8,192 bases of DNA from Zoogloea sp. (GCA_016790385.1 JAEUNV010000093.1:1-8192), one strand, 5' to 3'; numbered from the stretch's first letter, positions 1 through 6,820 are shown. The notes: generated by a model from the sequence alone, not told the origin. Translations and numbers: made by a program.

Positions 1-132
1 GCCAAGGATGCCGTTTCGGCCGCCAAGGATGCTGCCGGTGCCGTGAAGGAAGCTGGCAAGGAAGCGGTTGCCGCCACCGCCGACGCAGCCAAGGAAACGG
101 CTGACAAGGCCAAGACTGCTGTCGGCAAGTAA
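1..132 (+). CDS. C-terminal end of an Ala/Lys-rich repetitive protein (partial)
   Basis: The window opens inside a plus-strand reading frame that ends at TAA 130-132. The 43 visible residues are almost entirely Ala, Lys, Asp, Glu, Thr, Val and Gly, in recurring units such as AAKDAA, VKEAGKEA and DAAKETADKAK. This pattern predicts a highly charged amphipathic helix, resembling LEA-like, apolipoprotein-like or histone-H1-like bacterial proteins. No catalytic motif is visible and the N-terminus is outside the window, so localisation and family cannot be decided. Codon use (GCC, AAG, GAA) matches a real high-GC gene, and a strong terminator follows the stop at once, which supports a genuine gene end. 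Function is unknown. Confidence 0.75.
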   Translation, partial: AKDAVSAAKDAAGAVKEAGKEAVAATADAAKETADKAKTAVGK

Positions 133-153
133 GCCTTAAACAGCCTGTCTTCG

Positions 154-185
154 AACCGGGCCGCGTGCCCGGTTTTTCTTTTTTC
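154..185 (+). terminator. Rho-independent terminator after the Ala/Lys-rich gene
   Basis: An 8-base-pair GC-rich stem (AACCGGGC at 154-161 pairing with GCCCGGTT at 167-174) encloses a 5-base loop, CGCGT. It is followed by a T-rich run interrupted by one C, reaching about 185. It begins 22 bases after the stop codon. Stem, short loop and T tract all fit an intrinsic terminator on the plus strand, separating this gene from yaeQ. Confidence 0.9.
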
Positions 186-247
186 GTCGTGCTGCCCCAA
201 GGCTGAAACACGCCTTCCGGAGCTTTCTAGATTGCCCGTGCCCCGCC

Positions 248-793
248 ATGGCTCTTAAATCCACCATCTTTCGCGCCTCACTCGCCGTTTCCGACCTTGA
301 TCGGGGCTACTTTGCCGAGCACAACCTGACCCTTGCCCGCCATCCGTCAGAGACCGATGAGCGCATGATGATCCGGGTACTTGCCTTTGCCCTGAATGCG
401 GATGAGCGGCTTGATTTCGGGCGTGGCATATCCACGGACGATGAACCTGCCCTGTGGTGCAAGGACGATACGGGCCGCATCCTGAAGTGGATAGAGGTTG
501 GTCTTCCTGATGAACGTCTGTTGCGCCGGGCAGCCGGCCGGGCCGATGAGGTCGTCGTGCTGGCTTATGGCGGTCGGGTGGTGGATATCTGGTGGCAGAA
601 GGATGCCGCAACCCTAGGCAAGTTGTCGAATCTACGGGTGTTCGCGATTGCACAGGAAGACTCCAAAGCCCTGGCTGCACTGGCAGAACGATCCATGAAC
701 CTGACTTGCACGATTCAGGATGGGCAGATCTGGTTTTCAGCCGGAGAAACGACCCTCAGTCTGACGCCGCGGGCTGTTCATCCAGCTCCCTGA
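248..793 (+). CDS. yaeQ: YaeQ family protein
   Basis: This 181-residue protein closely follows the E. coli YaeQ pattern over its whole length. It starts MALKSTIF, carries the signature LTLARHPSETDERMMIR at about residues 27-43, then ADERLDFGRGISTDDEP (51-67), WIEVGLPDER (81-90) and, near the C-terminus, CTIQDGQIWFS. YaeQ proteins have been structurally compared with PD-(D/E)XK nuclease folds. The DEP (65-67) and WIEVG (81-85) segments would hold the acidic core positions, but no biochemical activity is firmly established for the family. The start at ATG 248 matches the family N-terminus although no clear Shine-Dalgarno sequence precedes it. It lacks a signal peptide or membrane segment, so a cytoplasmic location is likely. 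It lies between a terminator and the dismutase gene and shows no operon partner. Confidence 0.93.
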   Translation: MALKSTIFRASLAVSDLDRGYFAEHNLTLARHPSETDERMMIRVLAFALNADERLDFGRGISTDDEPALWCKDDTGRILKWIEVGLPDERLLRRAAGRADEVVVLAYGGRVVDIWWQKDAATLGKLSNLRVFAIAQEDSKALAALAERSMNLTCTIQDGQIWFSAGETTLSLTPRAVHPAP

Positions 794-815
794 TCTGTTT
801 TTCCTCGATGCCGGG

Positions 816-846
816 ATGACAAAAGCTTCACGGAGTGGCTAATAAT
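816..846 (+). promoter_or_regulatory. Candidate sigma-70 promoter for the superoxide dismutase gene
   Basis: ATGACA (816-821) matches the -35 consensus at five of six positions. AATAAT (841-846) matches the -10 consensus at five of six. The spacer is 19 bases, longer than the 17-base optimum, so the call is tentative. It would give a leader of roughly 55 bases before the start at 908. No recognisable operator was found beside it. Confidence 0.35.
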
Positions 847-907
847 GCGTGGACCGGTCTTTGATCCAAAGGTCGGATAAATCGTACTTCGACAGAGGAG
901 AGTCCCC

Positions 908-1624
908 ATGCAATTGCCGCTGCATTCCGTGTCCCCTGAGGGTGTCAGTCGCCGCCAGTTTCTCGGTTCATCCCTCGGGATACTGACCGTTGCTGCCCTG
1001 GGCGGGCTCACCTTACCGGCCCGGGCTGCCAACCCGATCCTGCTTCCCGCCCTGCCGTGGGGTGACTCGGCCCTCGCCCCTGTCATCTCGGCCAATACCA
1101 TCGGTTTTCATTATGGCAAGCACCACAAGGGCTATGTGGATAACCTGAACCGGCTTGTCGCTGGCACGGATCTGGCTGATCTGTCCCTTGAAAAGATTGT
1201 GGCCGTCTCGGCGGGGAAAGCCGACAAGACCGCCATCTTCAACAATGCCGCGCAGATCTGGAACCACAGCTTTTACTGGAGCAGCCTGCGGCCAAACGGC
1301 GGTGGCGAACCGCCGGCCGCACTCAAGAAGCGCATCGAAGCCTCCTTCGGGAGTGTCGATGCCCTGAAAAAGGAGTTGGCCACCGCAGCGACCTCCCAGT
1401 TTGGCAGCGGTTGGGCGTGGTTGGTTGCCGATGGTGACAAGCTCAAGGTGATCAAGACGGCCAACGCCGATCTGCCTCAAACGGCCGGCCTCAAGCCGCT
1501 GCTGACCATCGATGTGTGGGAGCACGCATACTATCTGGACTACCAGAATCGCCGTGCCGACTATGTGAATGCGCTGATCGACAAGCTCATCAACTGGGAA
1601 TTCGCTCTTCAGAACCTGGGGTAA
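908..1624 (+). CDS. sodB: Tat-exported iron-type superoxide dismutase
   Basis: This 238-residue protein belongs to the Fe/Mn superoxide dismutase family, which converts superoxide to oxygen and hydrogen peroxide. The mature part aligns end to end with E. coli SodB. Metal ligands are visible as His68 (FHYGKHH), His120 (IWNHSFYW), Asp202 and His206 (DVWEHAYY); the second-sphere residues His72 and Tyr76 are also kept. Gln116, four residues before His120, is the position that marks iron-type enzymes (manganese types have Gly there). About 40 extra N-terminal residues hold a twin-arginine motif, SRRQFLGSS (14-22), a hydrophobic stretch (23-36) and an AxA cleavage site (ARA, 38-40), predicting folded export through Tat. 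The start is supported by AGAGGAGA at 894-901, six bases upstream. The gene converges on the transporter-acyltransferase gene with only 14 bases between stops. The symbol reflects similarity only; a cytoplasmic paralogue may exist elsewhere. Confidence 0.93.
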   Translation: MQLPLHSVSPEGVSRRQFLGSSLGILTVAALGGLTLPARAANPILLPALPWGDSALAPVISANTIGFHYGKHHKGYVDNLNRLVAGTDLADLSLEKIVAVSAGKADKTAIFNNAAQIWNHSFYWSSLRPNGGGEPPAALKKRIEASFGSVDALKKELATAATSQFGSGWAWLVADGDKLKVIKTANADLPQTAGLKPLLTIDVWEHAYYLDYQNRRADYVNALIDKLINWEFALQNLG

Positions 1625-1639
1625 GGGGCGCGTTACCCC
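1618..1639. terminator. Hairpin between convergent genes, possible bidirectional terminator
   Basis: GGGGTAA (1618-1624) pairs perfectly with TTACCCC (1633-1639) around an 8-base GC-rich loop. The dismutase stop TAA forms the end of the left arm, and the opposing gene's stop (TAG on the minus strand, 1639-1641) begins at the right edge. No T tract follows on either strand, so it is not a classical intrinsic terminator. It may still slow polymerase or protect 3' ends of both convergent transcripts. Confidence 0.35.
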
Positions 1640-3552
1640 TATCTCCAGTCACCCCGCAAGCTCGCCACCTGTAACTGCAGTCTTGGAAGGCTGACGGTTT
1701 CCGGTGGGAGTGCGGGCCCCACCACCAGTTCAATGCGGTTGAACAGGCCGCGGCGCAAGGGCCGGCTCAGAGCCGGGCCACCCTTGCGGGAGAACATGCT
1801 GCCCCACAGGCCGCGCAAGGCCATGGGAATCACCCTTACAGGGTCCGCTTCCAGAATGCGGGCAATTCCCGGTCGGAAGGGGCATAGCTCGCCATCGGCA
1901 GTGATCCTGCCTTCCGGAAACAGGCCGATCAGTTCACCTGCTCTCAGGGCTGCCGAGACTTCGGCAAACGCGGCCTCCATCATGGCCGGATCTTCCTTGG
2001 CGGGGGCGATGGGGATGGCTCGGCTGTGGCGGAAGACAAAAGACAGTAACGGCCAGCGAAAGATGCGGTGGTCCATCACAAAACGGATGGGACGGCGTGA
2101 CGCTGCGGCGATAACGAGCGCGTCGACGAAGCTCACGTGGTTGCAGACGATCACGGCAGGCCCTTCGCTGGGAATGTGTGCCAGCCCTTCCGTGCGGAGC
2201 CGATATACGGTGTGGACCAGCAGCCACACGATGAACCGCAGCAGGAATTCCGGTACCAGTCGGTAGATGTAGAGGGCCACCGCCGCGTTCATGACCGCCG
2301 CTACGCCGAAAAGCATGGGAATGGACAGCCCGGCGCTGAGCAACGCCCCGGCACTCAGCGCTCCAACGACCATGAACAGCGCGTTGAGGATATTGTTGGC
2401 GGCAATAACCCGTGCCCGGTGACCGGGCGCCGAGCGGCTTTGCATCATGGCGTAGAGGGGAACGATGAAAAAGCCGCCGAACACCCCGAGCATGGTCAGA
2501 GCCAGCAATACCCTTAGCATGCCGGGCTGCGCAAGGACGTCACCGATGGCCAGCGGGGCGCCGGTCGGCAGGACACCCGGTGAGGCCAAAGCAATGTCGA
2601 GACCGAAAAGGGTCAGGCCGATGGAGCCGAAGGGCACCAGGCCGATCTCCACATGACCGCCGGAAAGCTTCTCGCAGAGCAGAGAACCCAGGCCTATCCC
2701 CACCGTGAAGGTCGCCAGCAGCAGGGTGACAGTGCCTTCTCCCCCTCCAAGAACGCCTTTTGCGTAGGCTGGAAACTGGGCCAAAAATAGCGCGCCGTAG
2801 AGCCAGAACCACGAAATGCCAAGGATGGCCAGGAAGACCGGCCGGTTTTCCCGGGCAAAGCCGATGTTGCGCCAGGTTTCGGTAAATGGATTGGGGTTGA
2901 TGTGCAGGCCGGGTTCCGGAGCCGGGGCTGGCGGTACGCCGCGGCTGGTCAGATAGCCGGCTATCGCCACCAGTATGCCGCCGCCCGCGATCCACAGGTC
3001 ACCCTGGGGGGCTCCGGCAAGCAGACCTCCACACAGGGTTCCAAGCAGGATTGCGACAAAGGTGCCGGCCTCGACCAGTGCGTTTCCACCCACCAGTTCG
3101 TCTTCCTGCAAATGTTGTGGCAGCAGGGCGTATTTGACCGGGCCGAACAGCGTTGAGTGGCACCCCAGCAGGAAGAGTGCCCCGAACAGCACCGTCAGGC
3201 TGTGGAGGAGAAATCCGCTCAGGGCCACGACCATGATGCCGATCTCGAGCAGCTTGACCAGACGAGTCAGGCGAGCTTTGTCGTACTTGTCGGCAAGCTG
3301 GCCGGCCGAGGCCGAGAACAGGAAGAAGGGCAGGATGAAGATGCCGGCCGCGAGGTTGGCCAGCAGCTCCGGCGCAATGGTGGTCCAGCTTGCCGCCTGG
3401 AAGGTGAGCAGAACCACCAGCGCGTTTTTGAACAGGTTGTCATTGAACGCGCCGAGAAACTGAGTCAGAAAGAAGGGACGGAAGCGCCTTTCCCTGAGCA
3501 GGTGAAACTGCGAGGGAGGGGCGTCCTTGGCGTGATCCGGCAGGGCACTCAT
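1639..3552 (-). CDS. Fused MFS lysophospholipid transporter (LplT-like) and PlsC-type acyltransferase
   Basis: This 637-residue membrane protein has two parts. Residues about 20-435 form a major facilitator transporter with many hydrophobic helices. Its motifs FLGAFNDNLFKNAL (32-45), GQLADKYDKARL (84-95) and LFGPVKYALLP (135-145) are typical of the LplT/Aas-associated transporter family, which moves lysophospholipids from the outer to the inner leaflet of the cytoplasmic membrane. Residues about 436-637 are a glycerophospholipid acyltransferase domain, with the catalytic NHVSFVD motif (471-477, His472 and Asp477), the FPEGR substrate-binding motif (545-549) and VIPMALRG (574-581). The start ATG 3552 gives the family N-terminus; a weak GGA lies 10-12 bases upstream. 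Three-part proteins (transporter, acyltransferase, acyl-ACP synthetase) are known. This gene has only the first two; the synthetase is in the Aas-type gene upstream in the same orientation. It follows the protease gene after 124 bases, so it may be co-transcribed or have its own promoter, which I could not identify. Acyl acceptor and donor are inferred. Confidence 0.88.
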   Translation of the reverse strand: MSALPDHAKDAPPSQFHLLRERRFRPFFLTQFLGAFNDNLFKNALVVLLTFQAASWTTIAPELLANLAAGIFILPFFLFSASAGQLADKYDKARLTRLVKLLEIGIMVVALSGFLLHSLTVLFGALFLLGCHSTLFGPVKYALLPQHLQEDELVGGNALVEAGTFVAILLGTLCGGLLAGAPQGDLWIAGGGILVAIAGYLTSRGVPPAPAPEPGLHINPNPFTETWRNIGFARENRPVFLAILGISWFWLYGALFLAQFPAYAKGVLGGGEGTVTLLLATFTVGIGLGSLLCEKLSGGHVEIGLVPFGSIGLTLFGLDIALASPGVLPTGAPLAIGDVLAQPGMLRVLLALTMLGVFGGFFIVPLYAMMQSRSAPGHRARVIAANNILNALFMVVGALSAGALLSAGLSIPMLFGVAAVMNAAVALYIYRLVPEFLLRFIVWLLVHTVYRLRTEGLAHIPSEGPAVIVCNHVSFVDALVIAAASRRPIRFVMDHRIFRWPLLSFVFRHSRAIPIAPAKEDPAMMEAAFAEVSAALRAGELIGLFPEGRITADGELCPFRPGIARILEADPVRVIPMALRGLWGSMFSRKGGPALSRPLRRGLFNRIELVVGPALPPETVSLPRLQLQVASLRGDWR

Positions 3553-3676
3553 GCAGATTTCCGATCAAAGAAAAGGTGTGGTTCAAAAATGCCGGGGGCG
3601 AAGTGCCGATACCTCGCGCGCAGCCGGGGGTTACCCGTCATGGGCTGACTGGCGCTTGGAATGAGGCGAAGACGGT

Positions 3677-4267
3677 TCATGGTGTGATGGACTTTCTCCG
3701 GTCAACAAGGAGAAAGCCTGTCGCAGTGGCCAATCCGACAAGAAGCCCGGCAAGATGAGCCTGCCAAGTGGTGGCGATGCCTGCGGGCAAAAGAGGCGAC
3801 GGGGTTCCCGACAGGGCATCGAATACCATTTTTGTTCCCCATGCCAACGCTACAACCCGACCAATCATCCCGCCATCAATCGCCACTCCGACCACCAGCA
3901 TGGCGACAAGTCCGGAAAGCCCACGGTAGCTGTGCAGCTCTGGCAACAGGCCCAGCAGGGCCAACGAAAGCAGCGGGGCGCCGATGGGTAACAGTGCAAG
4001 CCAGCGCAGCAAAGGCTTCCCACCAATCACCATCAGTGCGATGACAGCGGCCAGGTTGCCGATCAGATGCAAAATTGACCAATGGCACAACTGCCCGGTC
4101 CAGAGTCGCCAGACCTCGCCGTTCGAGATGGCTTCCCGGTCGAATTGCATGCTCTCCCCTGGCATCAGGTTGGCAACGGCAAACAGACTGACAACCGGAA
4201 CCAGGCGCAATCGCCCTGCCAACGCCGCGTACCGGTGTCGGGGCGGACACGAACAAGTTGCGGGCAT
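3677..4267 (-). CDS. rrtA: Rhombosortase-like rhomboid family intramembrane serine protease
   Basis: This protein of 196 residues (numbered from ATG 4267) is rich in hydrophobic helices and carries rhomboid protease hallmarks. GEVWRLWTGQLCHWSILHLIGN (about 50-71) supplies His67 and Asn71 for the oxyanion site. YRGLSG (114-119) supplies the nucleophile Ser118, and QAHLAG (169-174) the catalytic His171. The short length and the GEVWRLWTGQLCH and AHLAG forms resemble rhombosortases, the subfamily thought to cleave GlyGly-CTERM sorting tails from exported proteins; no such substrate is encoded in this window. An alternative start, GTG at 4282, would add five residues (numbering then shifts by five) and lie only six bases after the upstream stop; neither start has a good ribosome binding site. 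The tight spacing to the Aas-type gene suggests co-transcription. A general rhomboid protease is the alternative call. Confidence 0.78.
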   Translation of the reverse strand: MPATCSCPPRHRYAALAGRLRLVPVVSLFAVANLMPGESMQFDREAISNGEVWRLWTGQLCHWSILHLIGNLAAVIALMVIGGKPLLRWLALLPIGAPLLSLALLGLLPELHSYRGLSGLVAMLVVGVAIDGGMIGRVVALAWGTKMVFDALSGTPSPLLPAGIATTWQAHLAGLLVGLATATGFLLVDRRKSITP

Positions 4268-4288
4268 GTGTGTCCATTCCACGATGGT

Positions 4289-6427
4289 TCAGGCTTTTTC
4301 GGCCCACTGTTTGAGGGATACATAGTCGATTTTGCCGGTACCCAGCAGGGGAAGTGCATCAACGACGACGATCCGGCGAGGGACGGCAATCTCCGGCCAC
4401 CCGCCGCTGCGGGCTGCATTCTGGAGCTGCTCGCGGCTGAGGGCGGGGTCGGTGGAAAACAGCAGAATGGTCTCCCCCCGACTTGCATCGGGCTGAGTGG
4501 ACGCGGCATGGGCCGCGGCGGGAGAGGCAGTGGCTGCCAATTTCTCGACCGCTTCCAGCGACACCATCTCACCCGCCACCTTGGCAAAGCGTTTGACGCG
4601 CCCGACGATCTTCACGAAGCCTTCGTCGTCGATCTCCACCACGTCGCCCGTTTCATACCAGCCTTCGCCGACCGGTGAAGCAGGTGGCTGGAGAACACCG
4701 GGATTGTCGAAGCGCAGATAGCCCGACATCAGGTTGGGGCCCTTTACGTGCAACATTCCACCTGCCGCGATTCCTGGAATTGGCACCAGTTGATACTGGA
4801 TACCCGGGAGGAACTGACCGACAGTCCCGCTACGGAAAGCCATGGGAGTGTTGACTGCAAGTACGGGAGCGGTTTCGGTAGCGCCATAGCCCTCGAAAAT
4901 GCGGATGCCGAATTTCTCGAACCACAGATCGCGCACGGATGTGGCGAGCTTCTCGGCGCCGGCTATAACGTAGCGCAGGCGGTAGAAATCATAGGGATGA
5001 GCAAACTTGGCGTAGTTACCGAGGAAGGTGCTCGTGCCGAGCAGCACTGTGCAGTTGCGGTCGTAGGCCAGCTCGGGGATCACCCGGTAGTGGAGCGGGG
5101 AGGGGTAGAGGAAGACCCGCGCACCTGTCAGTACCGGCAGCAAGCCACCGGCGGTCAGCCCGAAGGAGTGGAACAAGGGAAGGGCGTTGAGGATCTTGTC
5201 ATCAACCGAAAAATCGACCACGGCCCGGATCTGCGCCACATTGGCCAGCAAGGCCCGGTGCGATAGCACCACACCTTTCGGTTTGCCCTCGGAGCCGGAA
5301 GTGAAAAGCACCACTGCTGCGTCCTCCGGCGAGCCAGCGGGAACTGCCAACCGGGGAAAAGGCAGCGCCCACAACAGCAGCCAAAGCGTATCGACGAGAC
5401 CCATTGTCGCGCGGAGATCCTCAAGATAAATCAGCTGCACGCCTGGTAGTGCCATCAGCTTGTCACCCAGCTTCGCCTGCTCGACAAAGGCCCGGGAGGT
5501 GACGACGCGGTTGACCTGCGCCGCCGTGATGGCTGCCTGCATGCCCTCCACGCCCGCTGTGTAATTGAGCATGGCGGCAGCACGCCCCTGAGCCGAAAGG
5601 CCAAAGATGAGCCCAAGGGTGGGTGTCAGATTGGGCAGCAACAAGCCGATTCTCTCGCCGGGCTGACTTTCCCGGGCCACCCGCCGTCCAAGGGCCAGTG
5701 CCATCTTGATCAGGTCGCGGTAGCTGTATTCGATCTGCTTCAGATCCTCCACCAGGGAATGACCGTGGCCCTGAATATCAGCGGCGTCGAGCAGCGTCGA
5801 GAAAAGGGTCTGGTCCGGACGGGTGGCGAAAATCATCTCCTGCATCAGGCGTCGCATGGCTTCACCCGCCCGGCGGCGGCGATCGCGGGCGGTGGGTGCA
5901 TCGGGCATGGCGATATGCGTTGTGGGCAGGATCGACAGGCTGATACGCGGAAAAAGGCGGCGCGGAATGTGGGCTGCAAGGCGCGAGAAATAGGTGCGGG
6001 CTGCACCGTCAATGCGAACCGGGAGAATGGTTGCACCGGTCTTGGCTGCCACAAAGGCCGGACCATCGTAGGTCTTCATCAGGCTACCGGTGGTCGTGAT
6101 GCGCCCCTCCGGAAAAATTACCACCGGACGCCCAGCCTCCAACAGGCGAATCACCTTTTTCATGGCCATCGGGCTGGTTGGATCGACGGCCAGGTAATCC
6201 ACAAGAGAAAGCAGGAGCCGAAAGGCCGGATTGCGCACGACCCCCGTATGTACGACGAAAACAGGATCGAGGGGCAAAAAAAGTCCGAGCAGCAAACCAT
6301 CCAGGAAGGATTCGTGATTGGCGACGATGAGCAGCCGGTCGATGTTGCCAGGGGGACGGCCCTTCACCTGGACCCGGAACAATAAGGAGCTGAGGATGCG
6401 CAGGAGCGCCTTGATGAGCGATCGCAT
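4289..6427 (-). CDS. aas: Aas-type bifunctional lysophospholipid acyltransferase / acyl-ACP synthetase
   Basis: This 712-residue protein (from ATG 6427) has nearly the length of E. coli Aas (719) and the same two domains. Residues about 1-200 are a PlsC acyltransferase with NHESFLD (37-43) and FPEGR (105-109). Residues about 215-712 are an AMP-forming acyl-activating enzyme: phosphate-binding loop LFTSGSEGKPKG (374-385), EGYGATET (512-519), YETGD (591-595), the hinge region GRVKRFAKVAGE (609-620) and a C-terminal catalytic lysine in GTGK (Lys699). The family activates fatty acids onto acyl carrier protein with ATP and transfers them to 2-acyl lysophospholipids, mainly lysophosphatidylethanolamine, at the inner membrane. 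An Ala-rich stretch near residues 630-645 sits in the C-terminal subdomain. A TTG start at 6442 is possible (five more residues); neither start has a clear Shine-Dalgarno sequence, so coupling to the regulator gene 19 bases upstream is likely. All key residues are intact. Exact acyl acceptor is inferred from family. Confidence 0.9.
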   Translation of the reverse strand: MRSLIKALLRILSSLLFRVQVKGRPPGNIDRLLIVANHESFLDGLLLGLFLPLDPVFVVHTGVVRNPAFRLLLSLVDYLAVDPTSPMAMKKVIRLLEAGRPVVIFPEGRITTTGSLMKTYDGPAFVAAKTGATILPVRIDGAARTYFSRLAAHIPRRLFPRISLSILPTTHIAMPDAPTARDRRRRAGEAMRRLMQEMIFATRPDQTLFSTLLDAADIQGHGHSLVEDLKQIEYSYRDLIKMALALGRRVARESQPGERIGLLLPNLTPTLGLIFGLSAQGRAAAMLNYTAGVEGMQAAITAAQVNRVVTSRAFVEQAKLGDKLMALPGVQLIYLEDLRATMGLVDTLWLLLWALPFPRLAVPAGSPEDAAVVLFTSGSEGKPKGVVLSHRALLANVAQIRAVVDFSVDDKILNALPLFHSFGLTAGGLLPVLTGARVFLYPSPLHYRVIPELAYDRNCTVLLGTSTFLGNYAKFAHPYDFYRLRYVIAGAEKLATSVRDLWFEKFGIRIFEGYGATETAPVLAVNTPMAFRSGTVGQFLPGIQYQLVPIPGIAAGGMLHVKGPNLMSGYLRFDNPGVLQPPASPVGEGWYETGDVVEIDDEGFVKIVGRVKRFAKVAGEMVSLEAVEKLAATASPAAAHAASTQPDASRGETILLFSTDPALSREQLQNAARSGGWPEIAVPRRIVVVDALPLLGTGKIDYVSLKQWAEKA

Positions 6428-6446
6428 GAAATAACGGCCCAAAAAT

Positions 6447-6758
6447 TCAGAGATATGCGTCGAGGTAAGCGGAGACCTTGCAGAACGCCTTCTGCAGAAA
6501 GGCCTTATTCACACGAAAGTAAATCTCTTTGCCTGCCCGCTCTGAAACGAGAACACCCGCTTCGCGCAACACCTTGAGGTGATGCGAGACAGTGGATCTG
6601 GCTAGACTGGATACCTCGGCGATCTGGCCGACATTGAGGCGTTCTCCTGCCTCGAAGGTCAGCAGAATACGCTGCCGATGCTCATCTCCGAGGGCCGAAA
6701 ATACTGCTGAAATGTCCTGCCACGCTTCGGGAATGGCGCGAAGGTAATCGTCGTTCAT
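6447..6758 (-). CDS. ArsR/SmtB family winged-helix transcriptional regulator
   Basis: This 103-residue protein (from ATG 6758) is a compact winged-helix repressor. A dimerisation helix (about 10-22) is followed by SALGDEHRQRILLTF (21-35), the helix-turn-helix LNVGQIAEVSSLARSTVSHHLKVLREAGVL (41-70) and the wing VSERAGKEIYFRVN (71-84), ending in a helix (85-103). The STVSHHLKVL recognition helix is typical of ArsR proteins. The classic metal-binding Cys motif of ArsR/SmtB is absent; the only Cys is Cys93 in the last helix, so the signal is probably not a soft metal by the standard site. In-frame upstream starts exist (ATG 6770, ATG 6782, and as far as 6857). I chose 6758 because it gives the usual family length and because a promoter and palindrome occupy the upstream sequence. 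It heads the lipid gene cluster, 19 bases from the aas start, and probably represses itself and that cluster. Confidence 0.85.
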   Translation of the reverse strand: MNDDYLRAIPEAWQDISAVFSALGDEHRQRILLTFEAGERLNVGQIAEVSSLARSTVSHHLKVLREAGVLVSERAGKEIYFRVNKAFLQKAFCKVSAYLDAYL

Positions 6759-6780
6759 GTCGATGATCATCGATATGAAC
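6753..6780. promoter_or_regulatory. 28-base palindrome overlapping the ArsR-type gene start, likely autoregulatory operator
   Basis: The arms GTTCAT (6753-6758) and ATGAAC (6775-6780) flank a perfect 14-base palindrome, TCGATGATCATCGA (6760-6773). Only the pair 6759/6774 is mismatched, so 26 of 28 positions obey two-fold symmetry. It covers the -10 element and start codon of the regulator gene. Size and placement fit the operator of a dimeric ArsR-type repressor; the binding itself is inferred. Confidence 0.7.
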
Positions 6781-6794
6781 ATAGGGTTTGTCAA
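6766..6794 (-). promoter_or_regulatory. Minus-strand sigma-70 promoter for the regulator-aas cluster
   Basis: On the minus strand TTGACA (6794-6789, perfect -35) is followed after exactly 17 bases by GATGAT (6771-6766, four of six -10 matches). The -10 lies in the centre of the 28-base palindrome, so a bound repressor would block polymerase. The expected start of transcription is about 6760-6758, right at the ATG of the regulator. That implies a leaderless or nearly leaderless message, in keeping with the absence of any Shine-Dalgarno sequence there. Confidence 0.6.
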
Positions 6795-6801
6795 GCGGAC
6801 G

Positions 6802-6814
6802 ACGTCGCCGACGT
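6802..6814. repeat. Short inverted repeat in the divergent intergenic region
   Basis: ACGTCG (6802-6807) and CGACGT (6809-6814) form a perfect inverted repeat around one central C. It lies just upstream of the minus-strand -35 element. It may be a second protein-binding site or chance in GC-rich DNA; its sequence does not resemble the 28-base palindrome. Confidence 0.4.
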
Positions 6815-6820
6815 GGCCCC

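Noticed and set aside
2902..3648. Several overlapping plus-strand open frames opposite the transporter-acyltransferase gene
   Set aside because: They are Gln/Arg/Ser-rich antisense frames produced by high-GC coding sequence on the other strand; none resembles a known protein.
3553..3676. Possible promoter or terminator in the 124-base gap before the transporter-acyltransferase gene
   Set aside because: I found no pair of -35/-10 elements with acceptable spacing on the minus strand and no stem followed by a T tract; the stretch is left unassigned.
4497..4587. Ala-rich, low-complexity part of the Aas-type gene as possible frameshift or pseudogene signal
   Set aside because: The frame stays open through it and resumes with the conserved C-terminal GTGK motif, so the gene appears intact.
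5759..6385. 208-codon open frame on the plus strand inside the Aas-type gene
   Set aside because: It is a shadow of the acyltransferase domain region, with no domain, no ribosome binding site and composition unlike the real genes.
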